Shown here: positions 25,854-35,229 of the stretch, one piece after another
Layout: the number at the start of each line of letters is the position of its first letter
Numbering within the stretch: position 1 is the first letter of the stretch
From: Komarekiella delphini-convector SJRDD-AB1
GTDB lineage: Bacteria > Cyanobacteriota > Cyanobacteriia > Cyanobacteriales > Nostocaceae
Direction: 5' to 3'
NCBI RefSeq assembly: GCF_014831675.1
Contig: NZ_VJXY01000039.1
Coordinates: 1 to 64,000, forward strand
DNA length: 64,000 bases
Made by a program: the position numbers and the translations under genes
The notes under the pieces: generated by a model
The model's input: only the letters and a program-made list of their open reading frames with translations
Database searches by the model: none
What the model was told of the DNA's origin: nothing

Positions 25854-27692
25854 TTAATCCAATTCAAATTCTGTTTTCCAAGACTCATCTTTATGTATCT
25901 GGGGTTGGTCAGATTTGACCAGGATAAAGTTTTCCAGTACCAAATAATCCATCTCCGTTCTCATAAAACAGCGATAGGCATCTTCTGGGGTACACACAAT
26001 TGGTTCACCCCGGACATTAAATGATGTGTTTACCAAAACTGCACAGCCCGTTTTTGCCTGAAAATGACGCAGCAACTCATAGTACCGAGGATTGGTTTGT
26101 TGATGAACGGTTTGAATCCGAGCGGAATAATCTACATGGGTGACGGCGGGAATGTGCGATCGCTTCACGTTTAACTTATCAATGCCAAACAACTCCTCCT
26201 GCTGTTGTGTCATGGAAATCCGTAGTTCATCTTTGATGGGTGCAACCAAAAGCATATAAGGGCTGGAACGGTCAATTTCAAAGTAATTAGAAACCTGTTC
26301 TGCTAAGACGGAAGGAGCAAAAGGACGGAAAGACTCGCGGTATTTAATTTTCAGGTTCATCACCGACTGCATCTTGGGACTACGAGGATCGCCGATGATC
26401 GAACGACCTCCCAAAGCTCGTGGGCCAAACTCCATCCTTCCAGAGAACCAACCGACGACATGCTCTTGCTCTAGAATTTCAGCAAGATGAGGCATGAGTT
26501 TGTCATCTTCCAGATGTTGATAGGGCGCATTCACAGACTGGAGATAGTCTCGAATTTCTACTTCTCCAAAACTGGGGCCTAAATAGCTCCCCCGCATCGC
26601 ATCCCCATCCTGGGGAAAGCGAGGCTTACCATTATATTGATGCCAAATAGCTAATGCTGCCCCAACTGCTCCCCCTGCGTCTCCGGCGGCGGGTTGAACC
26701 CAAATATCCCGAAAACCCGTTTCTCGCAAAATTCGCCCATTGGCGACGCAATTTAGGGCGACTCCGCCGGCTAAACAAAGATAATCTGTATCCAATTCCT
26801 TCTTAACTGTTCTGGCCAAACGCAAAACGACTTCTTCGGTAACGTGTTGGATAGAACAAGCCAAATCCATCTCTCGTTGAGTCAGTTTACCTTCGCTTTC
26901 GCGAGGCGGACTGCCAAACAATTGATGAAATTTAGGGGTGGTCATGGTCAACCCCGTGGTGTAGTTGAAGTAGTCCATATTCAACCGAAATGTGCCATCT
27001 TCTTTAAGATCCAAGAGATGGTTAAGGATATGGTCTACATATTTGGGTTCACCGTAGGGCGCTAAACCCATGAGTTTGTATTCCCCAGAGTTGACCTTGA
27101 AACCCGTGTAGTAGGTGAAGGCAGAATAAAGCAGCCCTAAAGAGTGGGGAAAATCAATTTCCCATTGGGGAGTTAGTTGATGACCTTCTCCTAACCAAAC
27201 TGAAGTAGTTGCCCATTCTCCTACCCCATCAAGGCACAGCACCGCCGCCCGCTCGAAGGGGCTGGGGAAAAAGGCAGAAGCAGCGTGCGCTTGGTGATGT
27301 TCAGTAAACAAAAGTTGGGGTAATTGCGCTCTTTTGCAATCTCCGAGGGTCGCCAATTCCTTTTTTAAAAGCGTTTTTAGGTAAAGCTTTTCCTTCAACC
27401 AAACTGGCATCGCGGCAATAAAGGAACCCAATCCCTTGGGCGCGTAGGCGAGATAGGTTTCTAGTAGGCGCTCAAATTTAACTAATGGCTTATCGTAAAA
27501 AACGATTTGGTCTACTTCTGGCAATCGAATTCCTGCCTGTTTGAGACAGTAGGCGATCGCACTTTTAGGAAATCTCGCATCATGTTTTTTGCGGGAAAAA
27601 CGCTCCTCTTGAGCAGCAGCAACAATGTCACCATCTACAACTAAGGCGGCGGCGCTATCGTGATAATAAGCAGAAATTCCCAAAATACGCAT
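25854..27692 (-). CDS. Carbamoyltransferase, NodU/CmcH/TobZ (SxtI-like)
   Basis: The 612-residue, two-domain O-carbamoyltransferase has an N-terminal Kae1-like metal-binding domain (MRILGISAYYHDSAAALV, QEERFSRKKHD, EHHQAHAASAF, CLAGGVALNCVAN). The C-terminal YrdC-like domain makes carbamoyl-AMP from carbamoyl phosphate and ATP (EFGPRALGGRSI, YRESFRPFAPSVL, NTSFNVRGEPIV). Length and motifs are complete, so it should be active. It heads the operon with SxtJ, DUF5989 and an SGNH hydrolase. In the context of a glycosylated aeruginosin-like peptide, it is a good candidate for O-carbamoylation of the sugar, as found in banyaside-type compounds (recalled chemistry, not shown here). Confidence 0.92.
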   Translation of the reverse strand: MRILGISAYYHDSAAALVVDGDIVAAAQEERFSRKKHDARFPKSAIAYCLKQAGIRLPEVDQIVFYDKPLVKFERLLETYLAYAPKGLGSFIAAMPVWLKEKLYLKTLLKKELATLGDCKRAQLPQLLFTEHHQAHAASAFFPSPFERAAVLCLDGVGEWATTSVWLGEGHQLTPQWEIDFPHSLGLLYSAFTYYTGFKVNSGEYKLMGLAPYGEPKYVDHILNHLLDLKEDGTFRLNMDYFNYTTGLTMTTPKFHQLFGSPPRESEGKLTQREMDLACSIQHVTEEVVLRLARTVKKELDTDYLCLAGGVALNCVANGRILRETGFRDIWVQPAAGDAGGAVGAALAIWHQYNGKPRFPQDGDAMRGSYLGPSFGEVEIRDYLQSVNAPYQHLEDDKLMPHLAEILEQEHVVGWFSGRMEFGPRALGGRSIIGDPRSPKMQSVMNLKIKYRESFRPFAPSVLAEQVSNYFEIDRSSPYMLLVAPIKDELRISMTQQQEELFGIDKLNVKRSHIPAVTHVDYSARIQTVHQQTNPRYYELLRHFQAKTGCAVLVNTSFNVRGEPIVCTPEDAYRCFMRTEMDYLVLENFILVKSDQPQIHKDESWKTEFELD

Positions 27693-27719
27693 TTTTTTAA
27701 ATAGATATAAGGGCTGAAT

Positions 27720-28430
27720 TTATAACTCTATATCACTCAATTTCCAAAGACCCAAACTTTTTTGAGGGTAATCTTTTCTTTCTGTCGTTTCTTCATCAAT
27801 AATTTCGATCATGTCTGGAAATTTATATGGAGATAATTGTAAATCGATTGCTCGCCAATCGCCCGTAATAATATCTTTATTTTCCAGTATTCCCGGATAA
27901 GTTGTAGTTAACAGATATCTGGAATTGCTTTTTTTAAAGTTTTTAATCACCGCAATAGTATCTTTAAATGAGAGATGTACTAGACAATCTCTACAAAAAA
28001 TCAAATCAACTTGAGGAAGTTCACCTGTTACTAAGTCAAGATTGATAAATTCTCTGGATTCGTTACTGTAACGACGTTGATTATTGGTAATTAATTCGGC
28101 AACAATATCACATCCAATGTATCTATCTAGATTTAATTCCGCTTCTTTTAGCCAATAAAAATCTCCACAAGGAGCATCAAGCATGGTTTTGACATTAAAC
28201 TTTTCCAGCAAAGCTGGTATCTTTTTGATGATAACTAAAGTTTGCCGAAGATTAGATCCTCTGCCGGAGACAGATTCGCGATCGCCCCACCTATTACGAT
28301 AATATATATCATTAAAAACTTCTTTTCTGGTTTTACCACGAAATGATAAAAGCATCAATTCATATTGCAAATTAAATGACAAATAGTCAAAGAAAGATTT
28401 GATAGGTTGCAAAATGGTATTCTTGCTCAT
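27720..28430 (-). CDS. Class I SAM-dependent methyltransferase-like protein
   Basis: This 236-residue protein has the Rossmann motif I MLDAPCGDFYWL and a motif II acidic residue in YIGCDIV. DLIFCRDCLVHLS is at the place where motif IV lies, and a beta hairpin follows (LLTTTYPG). The N-terminus (FNDIYYRNRWGD) is typical of a clade of small cyanobacterial and marine methyltransferases. The acceptor is unknown; sugar O-methylation is one option. It is 27 nt upstream of the carbamoyltransferase start and 36 nt downstream of the MBOAT gene, within the same minus-strand transcription unit. Confidence 0.8.
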   Translation of the reverse strand: MSKNTILQPIKSFFDYLSFNLQYELMLLSFRGKTRKEVFNDIYYRNRWGDRESVSGRGSNLRQTLVIIKKIPALLEKFNVKTMLDAPCGDFYWLKEAELNLDRYIGCDIVAELITNNQRRYSNESREFINLDLVTGELPQVDLIFCRDCLVHLSFKDTIAVIKNFKKSNSRYLLTTTYPGILENKDIITGDWRAIDLQLSPYKFPDMIEIIDEETTERKDYPQKSLGLWKLSDIEL

Positions 28431-28466
28431 AGCTTTTAATAAAAAAAAGTTTCTTACTAAAGGTCA

Positions 28467-29987
28467 CTAAAACTGAAAGTAGACAAAAGGTTGAGGACTG
28501 ATTGCTGCAAACCGAAGTATCGTTGAAACTAACACCCCATAAAAAACGGCAAAACTCCATTTAGGAATTTTCTGCCACCAGTCTGCGAACCAACCTTTAT
28601 AGGCTGCCCAATGCATGATAATTAAAGGTATAAAAATCCATCCAATTTGAACGTTTAGGTTTTGAGAGCCAAGAGAATTCAAAAGTACAAAGGATTTCCC
28701 CACTTGGATTGCACTGCCCAAATCATTACTCCGAAAGAAGATTGCAGAGGCACAAAACCAATAAAACGTGAGAGGGATACCTAGCATATTTCTAAGCGGC
28801 AGAAGTCGCTTGTAGGGAGCAATCCAGGATGACCATTGCTTGTGAACAATTAAAGCAATGCCATTTAATCCCCCCCAAGCTACAAAATGCCAAGCAGCAC
28901 CATGCCATAGTCCAGAGGTAAGCATCAGAATGAGAATATTTCTAGATCGAAATAGTTTTGTGCGTTGCTCTTTTGGTCGCATTTTCATTAAAGGGGTATA
29001 AATATAGTCTCGCAGCCAGGTGAAGAGGGTAATGTGCCAACGTTGCCACAACAGAGTAATATTGCTGGAAAGGTAGGGGAAATTAAAGTTGAGAGGTAGC
29101 TTGTATCCAAGTAAACCTGCACAAGCGATCGCCATATCTGAATAGCCAGAAAAGTCGCAATATATTTGTATGGCAAAACAAATAACAGCAATCCAACAAC
29201 TTGAGACTGTATAAATTTCTGGATTCGTGAAATATTGATCTACTAAAGGAGAGAGATTATCCGAAATACAAGCTTTCTTAAAATATCCCACCAAAAAAAG
29301 CGTTAAACATCCTCGAAAATCAACTTCGCTTAAACTTTTTGGGGTTAGTAATTGAGGTAAAAAAGTAGATGCGCGGACAATAGGGCCTGCAACTAATTGA
29401 GGGAAAAAAGCTACAAAGAGAGAAAAATTCCAAAAATTTCTAACAGGTTTGAGTTTACGCAGATACGCATCAATGGAATAGCTCAGAGTTTGAAATGTGT
29501 AAAAACTAATGCCTGCTGGCAAAATAATTTGTAGGGTTGTAATACTAACAGGTAGCCCCAAAAAAGTTAATAAGTTTGAGGCAGAGTCAGCAAAGAAGTT
29601 ATAGTACTTAAAAAATCCTAATAATCCTAGATTTACAACTAAACTAAGTGCTAACCATGCTTGTCGCTGCTGTTGATTAATTGGTTGAGTTAGCAGTGAA
29701 TCCCAAGAAAACAGATTTATCCATTCCTTCTGTACTGCTTCGTTTGTTTGAATTTCTTGCCCTACTATTGAACTATCGACCTGTGGTCTAGATAGCATCA
29801 AACCGACAAAGTAATCAACGAGTGTCGAGAGCAAAAGTAAGGAAAGAAAGCGCCAATCCCAAGCACCGTAGAAAATATAACTACAGACTAGCAACCAGGT
29901 TTTACGATGATTGTGTTTCTGTAAACCCCAATATACACAGAAAACAAGAATAAAGAAAAAGAGAAAACTAAATTCCGTAAAAACCAT
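28467..29987 (-). CDS. MBOAT family O-acyltransferase (AlgI-like)
   Basis: The 506-residue protein has about 10-11 transmembrane helices and MBOAT features: PAGISFYTFQTLSY, AGPIVRASTFLPQL, YCDFSGYSDMAIA, LWQRWHITLFTWLRDYIYTP, and the catalytic His in GLWHGAAWHF. AlgI/PatA-type enzymes move acyl groups across or within the membrane onto sugars or polymers, usually with an AlgJ/AlgX-like partner. The next gene upstream (30049-31203) is such a partner. In this locus it could esterify the product's sugar with a fatty acid, as in suomilide relatives; modification of exopolysaccharide is the alternative. Confidence 0.88.
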   Translation of the reverse strand: MVFTEFSFLFFFILVFCVYWGLQKHNHRKTWLLVCSYIFYGAWDWRFLSLLLLSTLVDYFVGLMLSRPQVDSSIVGQEIQTNEAVQKEWINLFSWDSLLTQPINQQQRQAWLALSLVVNLGLLGFFKYYNFFADSASNLLTFLGLPVSITTLQIILPAGISFYTFQTLSYSIDAYLRKLKPVRNFWNFSLFVAFFPQLVAGPIVRASTFLPQLLTPKSLSEVDFRGCLTLFLVGYFKKACISDNLSPLVDQYFTNPEIYTVSSCWIAVICFAIQIYCDFSGYSDMAIACAGLLGYKLPLNFNFPYLSSNITLLWQRWHITLFTWLRDYIYTPLMKMRPKEQRTKLFRSRNILILMLTSGLWHGAAWHFVAWGGLNGIALIVHKQWSSWIAPYKRLLPLRNMLGIPLTFYWFCASAIFFRSNDLGSAIQVGKSFVLLNSLGSQNLNVQIGWIFIPLIIMHWAAYKGWFADWWQKIPKWSFAVFYGVLVSTILRFAAISPQPFVYFQF

Positions 29988-30048
29988 ATTTATTCTAATG
30001 GGTAAATCAACTTCAAGTTTCGTTAGGTTACAATTAATATTTACTAAA

Positions 30049-31203
30049 TCAATTCTGACTTATAGATATAGGCGATTGAGTATATAGTTCCTGCTGAGAT
30101 AACTTAAGATGTTCAGAAAACTTTCCTGCGAAAGCACGTGTGAATTCTTGAGCGCCTTGATGATTTAAATGCCTACCATCAGCTCGGCGATCAACTTCAT
30201 ATAAAGTAGTGAAAGTATTGGGTTTATTAAAAGCAAATAATGTTGAAATATATCCTTCTTTGTAAGCTTTTGTAATAGCAGAATTATCAAAGTCTGTATT
30301 TAGTACTGGAGGAACAAAAAAAATGGGTTCAACTTTGATTTTGCTGGTTTTTTCTTGAGCATCAATTCTATAAGCTATCTTTTTAAGTATTTTAATTGCA
30401 GAGGAATTTAGTGGATATGTAGACATATTTCCTCGCACAAAAATTCCTGACTTTGATTGCTTTAGTTGCTTTTGATAACTATCTAAGGAATTTGATAGAA
30501 AAATTTCTCTCCGTTTGGCACTATTTTCTAACCAATCCATTGAATAATATCCAGCTTCCTGTATTAATTTTTCAGCAGATATTCCTTTTGGTAATACTTC
30601 AGATTTTTGCTGCCAAAAATTAGAAAAATAACCAATCCCTAGCCATCGATAGAGAAAACTTATTGAATTTGCATAAAAACCGCTAATCTTCTCTTTTAAA
30701 GTAGAGGTTGATTCAATGATTAATTGAAAATTTTCTATTGTTTTCAGAGGAGTATGCCAGTAAACATTTTTAGTTGAAGTTGGTGCTTCCTCCATAAAAA
30801 AGTCAACTAAACAGTCTAAAAATACCCATTTTAAGTTTGCTGGTTTTAAAGCTAAGATTTTCTGCAAATAGAAATCAGTTTCAGCTACATTTGCCGCCAT
30901 GATTCCAAAGTTAAAAGATTTGATACTCTTGCCATTTGCTGCCATTGTTTCATCAAAGACTTTGGGGATAACTCCTTGATATGTGGTACTTGGCCCTAAA
31001 AAAATTACATCATAATCATCTTTGTGTTTAGCAAAATGTTCAAATTTAGTACTGATATCACCAAGATTTCGAGGAATATTAGAAGAGGGTGAAACTATAT
31101 TTATTAATCCAGCAGTTGAAATCAAAGCAAGCAGAAAAATTATGCTATAAAAAAACATAACTACTGGTCTTGGTATTGTTTTTTTCCAAATATATACATT
31201 CAT
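30049..31203 (-). CDS. AlgJ/SGNH-like acyltransferase partner, membrane-anchored
   Basis: The 384-residue protein has one N-terminal TM helix (VVMFFYSIIFLLALISTAGL) and an extracytoplasmic SGNH-like fold. FLGPSTTYQGV places a Ser in the block I position (GPS instead of GDS), and DGRHLNHQGA near the C-terminus supplies the Asp/His pair. This layout is that of DUF1574/AlgJ-like proteins that accept acyl groups from an MBOAT partner. It lies 61 nt upstream of the MBOAT gene, supporting a two-component acylation system. Overall similarity to AlgJ is weak by eye, so the family name is tentative. Confidence 0.7.
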   Translation of the reverse strand: MNVYIWKKTIPRPVVMFFYSIIFLLALISTAGLINIVSPSSNIPRNLGDISTKFEHFAKHKDDYDVIFLGPSTTYQGVIPKVFDETMAANGKSIKSFNFGIMAANVAETDFYLQKILALKPANLKWVFLDCLVDFFMEEAPTSTKNVYWHTPLKTIENFQLIIESTSTLKEKISGFYANSISFLYRWLGIGYFSNFWQQKSEVLPKGISAEKLIQEAGYYSMDWLENSAKRREIFLSNSLDSYQKQLKQSKSGIFVRGNMSTYPLNSSAIKILKKIAYRIDAQEKTSKIKVEPIFFVPPVLNTDFDNSAITKAYKEGYISTLFAFNKPNTFTTLYEVDRRADGRHLNHQGAQEFTRAFAGKFSEHLKLSQQELYTQSPISISQN

Positions 31204-31282
31204 TGTCAGTTGTCTTAAAAGTAAATTATTTATTTTGATCTCGCACAGGAGAAGAGATAAAATTAGAGCTTTTGCAAGAAGT

Positions 31283-32272
31283 CTAATTTTTAGGGGAAAT
31301 TAAAATCGATGTATTATTATTATTTCTTTGGGTGTAAAATTCGCTTGTGATAATGGGTGGATACTTTGCAGTTTCATTTGCCCCTAAACAACTCTCAGGA
31401 CAGGCAATTTCGGCATCATTATTAGGGGAGGCAAAAAATGCAAAGGAATATCTTGGCTGGATGTGTTGGGATGCAAAGGGGATAGCAACTTGGTGTTTTG
31501 TTGCATATACTTTATCGTTCGTCCATCGTTGCAAAATTTCTCCTGCCATCACGACAACCGTATCAGGAATTAGAGGAACTGGAATTCGCTCTCCAGTTTT
31601 GGTACAAATTTCTAAACCTTCTACTTCATGCTGAAACACATAAGTAATAGTATTTCCATCTGTATGTTCTCCCAGCTGGATGTCTTGGGTTTTGGGAGGT
31701 TCAGATGTACCAGGATAGTGATGTAAACCCATCGCATGATTTTGCTCTGAATGCAACTCGGCAAAATAGGACTCTGGCAGTTTCAAAGCAATTGCTAGGG
31801 CTTCAAGAACTTTTAGGGTACTTGTGTGACAAGCTGCGAAGAATTGCAGCATAACTTCACGAAATTCCGGTTGACTTTGCAGCCATTGGTTAGATTTGTG
31901 AAAAGGATGATCTAGCTTATCTAATTCTTCTGGGTTCATTTCTCTACCAAAGTAAAATTGTTCACTTAGTATGCTTGACATCCCCATAGGAATATATCCT
32001 CGGTGACACTTTTCTGTTAGAGCGATCTGTTTTTTCTCTTTTAACGACAGTGCAAAAAAATGCTTGGCTTGGGCAAATGTTTGAGCAATCAGAGTAGTGG
32101 GAATATCGTGATTCTTCAGGTAGAAACATCCCATCTCCTGTAAAGCACTGGCAATTTGAGCAGCAACGGCTTCCTTGGCATAGGTATCACCAGTAATAAA
32201 TGAATGGAAGTCAATGACTGGAATTTGTGTTGAAACAATAGATTCTTTTGGAAGTTCGTTGATTGGGATCAT
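31283..32272 (-). CDS. 2-oxoglutarate/Fe(II)-dependent dioxygenase, isopenicillin N synthase-like (3 of 4)
   Basis: The 329-residue paralog of the genes at 17699, 18714 and 32375 has the N-terminal block IPVIDFHSF and MGCFYLKNHDIP, HRGYIPMGM, iron ligands HTD (GEHTDGNTI) and the His in KHQV, and RYSFAFF for 2OG. The end EICTKTGERIPVP differs from the GEWI(A/T) of the other three copies, which may mean a different substrate pocket. It is separated from copy 4 by about 100 nt containing the GCGTACCTTTGCGCTTACTTTGCG dispersed repeat. The likely role is oxidative tailoring. Confidence 0.88.
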   Translation of the reverse strand: MIPINELPKESIVSTQIPVIDFHSFITGDTYAKEAVAAQIASALQEMGCFYLKNHDIPTTLIAQTFAQAKHFFALSLKEKKQIALTEKCHRGYIPMGMSSILSEQFYFGREMNPEELDKLDHPFHKSNQWLQSQPEFREVMLQFFAACHTSTLKVLEALAIALKLPESYFAELHSEQNHAMGLHHYPGTSEPPKTQDIQLGEHTDGNTITYVFQHEVEGLEICTKTGERIPVPLIPDTVVVMAGEILQRWTNDKVYATKHQVAIPFASQHIQPRYSFAFFASPNNDAEIACPESCLGANETAKYPPIITSEFYTQRNNNNTSILISPKN

Positions 32273-32374
32273 CGTTAAAAATGAGTGGAGTTATAAGAGA
32301 AACTCTGCGTACCTTTGCGCTTACTTTGCGTTCCTCTGCGTTTCAAAACGCTACAATTTTACGCACAGCTGTAC

Positions 32375-33349
32375 TTATTGTTTTTCAGATGTATAGCCTC
32401 CTGTGGCAATTTGATTGATATATTCATGGGTGAGAATAGGTTCATATTTGGCAGTTTCGTTTGCGTCTAAGCAATTGGCAAGGCTAGTAATCTCAGCATC
32501 GTAATCAGGAGACTCAAAATAGATAATCGAGTATCTGGGATTGGTGGGGAATTTGGAGGGTAGGGGAACTCGATGTTTAGTGGCGGGAAACTTGTCGTTT
32601 GTCCAGCGCTGCATTAAATCTGCGAGGATAACCAGAACTTTACCAGGAAGATAGGGCGCTGCAATCCACTCCCCTGCATTGGTGCAAACTTCTAGTCCAG
32701 CTGTCTCATCTTGAAATATTAAGGTAATACTCCCGTAGTCTGTATGTTCAGCAAACCGAGTCTCTGCGGGAGAAAGAGGTTGGCTCACTGATGGATAGTG
32801 ATTTATGGAGGTGTTGAAATTACGCTCAATATGGAAATCTGTGAAATACGACTCTGGTAGTTTCAAGGCGATCGCCATCGCTTGTAAAATACTAAAAGAC
32901 GCATCACGACAAGTTGTAAAAAACTCTAATAGTACTTGGCGAAACTCTGTTTGGTCTTCAGGCCATCGATTCGGTTCACCAAACCTCTGATAAGTTACAC
33001 TCGCTTCATCGGTTGCAACATCTAAACCAAAATTGAACGCTTCCAGCAATACCCGCTCTTTACCACGAGCAACGTAGCCTCTACTAGTTCCTGGAGCAAG
33101 TTTTACTTGGTTTTTCTCTTCTTGTGGTAAAGCGAAAAAACTCTGCGCTTGAGCAAACACCTGATCAATTAAAGTTTGGTTTACACAATTTTCAAGGTAA
33201 AAACATCCAATTTCTTGAATAGCAGATGAAATGCGATCGGCAACTGCTTGCTTGGCAACAATATCACCGACCATAAACGTATGGAAATCGATGACAGGAA
33301 TCGGCGTGGTAACAATTATCTGGGGTTCACGTTCTTTGATTGGGTTCAT
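32375..33349 (-). CDS. 2-oxoglutarate/Fe(II)-dependent dioxygenase, isopenicillin N synthase-like (4 of 4)
   Basis: The 324-residue paralog has IPVIDFHTF, IGCFYLENC, SRGYVARGKE, iron ligands HTD (EHTDYGSITLIF) and the His in KHRV, and RYSIIYF. All catalytic residues are present. It is 53 nt downstream of the peptide-binding protein gene and 100 nt upstream of copy 3. The four copies share N- and C-terminal motifs such as the terminal (S/A)CLxAxExxKY. This points to duplication inside the cluster rather than independent recruitment. Confidence 0.88.
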   Translation of the reverse strand: MNPIKEREPQIIVTTPIPVIDFHTFMVGDIVAKQAVADRISSAIQEIGCFYLENCVNQTLIDQVFAQAQSFFALPQEEKNQVKLAPGTSRGYVARGKERVLLEAFNFGLDVATDEASVTYQRFGEPNRWPEDQTEFRQVLLEFFTTCRDASFSILQAMAIALKLPESYFTDFHIERNFNTSINHYPSVSQPLSPAETRFAEHTDYGSITLIFQDETAGLEVCTNAGEWIAAPYLPGKVLVILADLMQRWTNDKFPATKHRVPLPSKFPTNPRYSIIYFESPDYDAEITSLANCLDANETAKYEPILTHEYINQIATGGYTSEKQ

Positions 33350-33402
33350 CAGTAAAAAATTCCTCTTCGTAATTCTGAGCGGTGTCTAGATCCCCGACTT
33401 CT

Positions 33403-35196
33403 TTAAGAAGTTGAGGATCTAGGATTAGTTTTCAATTCATAAACATTCCAAAATGTTCCTTGTAAAGCAGAGTGTTTCACCCCCTGAATACGATTTCGCA
33501 CAGATACCATTGATAACGAGTTCACTAGATAAATAAACGGCAAATATTCTTGACTCAGCCTTTGAGTTTCTGCATAAATTTGTTGTCGCTGTGCTTCATT
33601 CGCTGCTGCACCTTGAATGTATAAATCGGCGATTTTTTGTTCCCAATCTGCTACCTGCTGTCCAGTAATTGGCTTTTGTCCGGCTTGGGGTTGGCGATTA
33701 AAAAAATGCCAGTTCCCGACCGTAGACCAAATATTCACTGCTTCATTGGGTTCTATCGTCATTGGGAAACCATCAAGAATTTGGCAATCCCAATCCAAAC
33801 GATTTGTTAACTTGTCTACAACCAATCCCACTGCAATTAAATTCAAATCTACCTGAATTCCGATCTGGCTCAAATCTTCTTGAATCAGTGGAGCCATGTT
33901 CTGCAACACCTTATTACCGACATTGGCAGTCAGGGTAAACCGGACTCGATTACCATCGACATCGGATAATTGACCTTGATTGTTGTATCGAAAACCTGCT
34001 TTGAGAAGTAACGCTTTTGCCTTCTTGAGGTTATAGTCGTAGACTGGTAAACCTGCTTCTTGAGAGAGATAGTAAGGACTTTGCACTGCGATCGGTGAAT
34101 TTTGTAGTGCCCCTACCCCAGCAAAAAGATTGTTGAGCATACGCGGACGATTGATGCTGTGAGCAACCGCTTGGCGAAATTCCACTGTATTGAACCAGCG
34201 AGACTTAATCGGATCAATTAAAGGCTGACCGTTTCTGCGTCCTGTATTCAAATTAAACATCATAGCTGTGGTTCCTGTTTGAGAACCGCCATTATAAATT
34301 GTGAATTCTCCTTGTTTTTCTTCTCGTTTCAATAATGAAAAATAGTTAGGATTCACATCAATAAAATCAAGACTTCCAGAACGAAATTGGATTAACGCTG
34401 TATCATTATTACTGACTGTACTTTGAACAATGCGATCAATATAGGGCTGAGTATGACTTTGACCATCTTTACGCCAGTAATAGGAATTTTTGCGAAAGGT
34501 AATCCGCTCACCTGGAACATAAGATTCTAATTTATACGCACCATTACTAACAATTTGATTGGGTGGAGTATCTGTACCCCAGATTGAGAGAAATAGCGGT
34601 CTACCTGCGGAGTCTTTTTTGATAATGGACGATCGCAGAATATGAGCGGGTAAAATTTCTAACTTTGTTGTGCGAAGAAAGGGAGCAAAAGGTTCTGGAA
34701 GGGTAAATTCAACACGCCAGTTATCCAGTTTTTTGATTGTAGGAAAACTGCGAGTTTTACCTATTTGCAAAAAATCTTTAGCATAAGAAGGAATGGCGGC
34801 ATTAGTGTAAATATCTTTATAAGTAAATACTACATCATCGGCGGTCAACGGTTCACCATCTGACCATTTCAGCCCTTTTCTCAGTGTAAAAATAATTCGC
34901 TTTTGGTCTTCAGAAATGTCCCACGATCGCGCTAATGCTGGTTCAATTTTTCCTCGACCATTTTCACGAATCAGTCCTTCATAGAGTAAAGATAAAATCC
35001 CTACTCCCTGCTCCATCAACTGAGGATTAAAGGTGTTGGGTTCGATAGAACTACTAACGATGATTTGAGATCCGGCTACTGCTTTATGGAGTAAGTTAGT
35101 TTGGACACAACTAACTAGAACAAGCGCCAGAATAAATCCGATGATAGCTGGCGGTTGCCGACGGTGGATAGTAGTGAGTGTGGTCAATCTTCGCAT
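33403..35196 (-). CDS. Family 5 extracellular solute-binding lipoprotein (peptide/nickel ABC type)
   Basis: The 597-residue protein has an N-terminal signal with lipobox LVSC (FILALVLVSC), so it should be lipid-anchored outside the inner membrane. The family 5 SBP core shows GLIRENGRGKIEPALARSWD, FTLRKGLKWSDGEPLTADDV, FTYKDIY, VEFRQAVAHSINR and a C-terminal YLPFIYLVNSLSMVS. This is the oligopeptide-binding fold. No permease or ATPase genes accompany it, so it either uses a partner elsewhere or has been co-opted, for example for precursor uptake or immunity. It is located between a tailoring oxygenase and an SDR, as part of the minus-strand unit. Confidence 0.87.
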   Translation of the reverse strand: MRRLTTLTTIHRRQPPAIIGFILALVLVSCVQTNLLHKAVAGSQIIVSSSIEPNTFNPQLMEQGVGILSLLYEGLIRENGRGKIEPALARSWDISEDQKRIIFTLRKGLKWSDGEPLTADDVVFTYKDIYTNAAIPSYAKDFLQIGKTRSFPTIKKLDNWRVEFTLPEPFAPFLRTTKLEILPAHILRSSIIKKDSAGRPLFLSIWGTDTPPNQIVSNGAYKLESYVPGERITFRKNSYYWRKDGQSHTQPYIDRIVQSTVSNNDTALIQFRSGSLDFIDVNPNYFSLLKREEKQGEFTIYNGGSQTGTTAMMFNLNTGRRNGQPLIDPIKSRWFNTVEFRQAVAHSINRPRMLNNLFAGVGALQNSPIAVQSPYYLSQEAGLPVYDYNLKKAKALLLKAGFRYNNQGQLSDVDGNRVRFTLTANVGNKVLQNMAPLIQEDLSQIGIQVDLNLIAVGLVVDKLTNRLDWDCQILDGFPMTIEPNEAVNIWSTVGNWHFFNRQPQAGQKPITGQQVADWEQKIADLYIQGAAANEAQRQQIYAETQRLSQEYLPFIYLVNSLSMVSVRNRIQGVKHSALQGTFWNVYELKTNPRSSTS

Positions 35197-35229
35197 AGTT
35201 GTGTTCTTTGGAAACCTCTTTTAACTGCC

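Noticed and set aside
25441-27692. Saxitoxin cluster
   Set aside because: Only the carbamoyltransferase, SxtJ and DUF5989 genes are shared; there is no sxtA polyketide-type starter or amidinotransferase, and the other core genes are of aeruginosin type.
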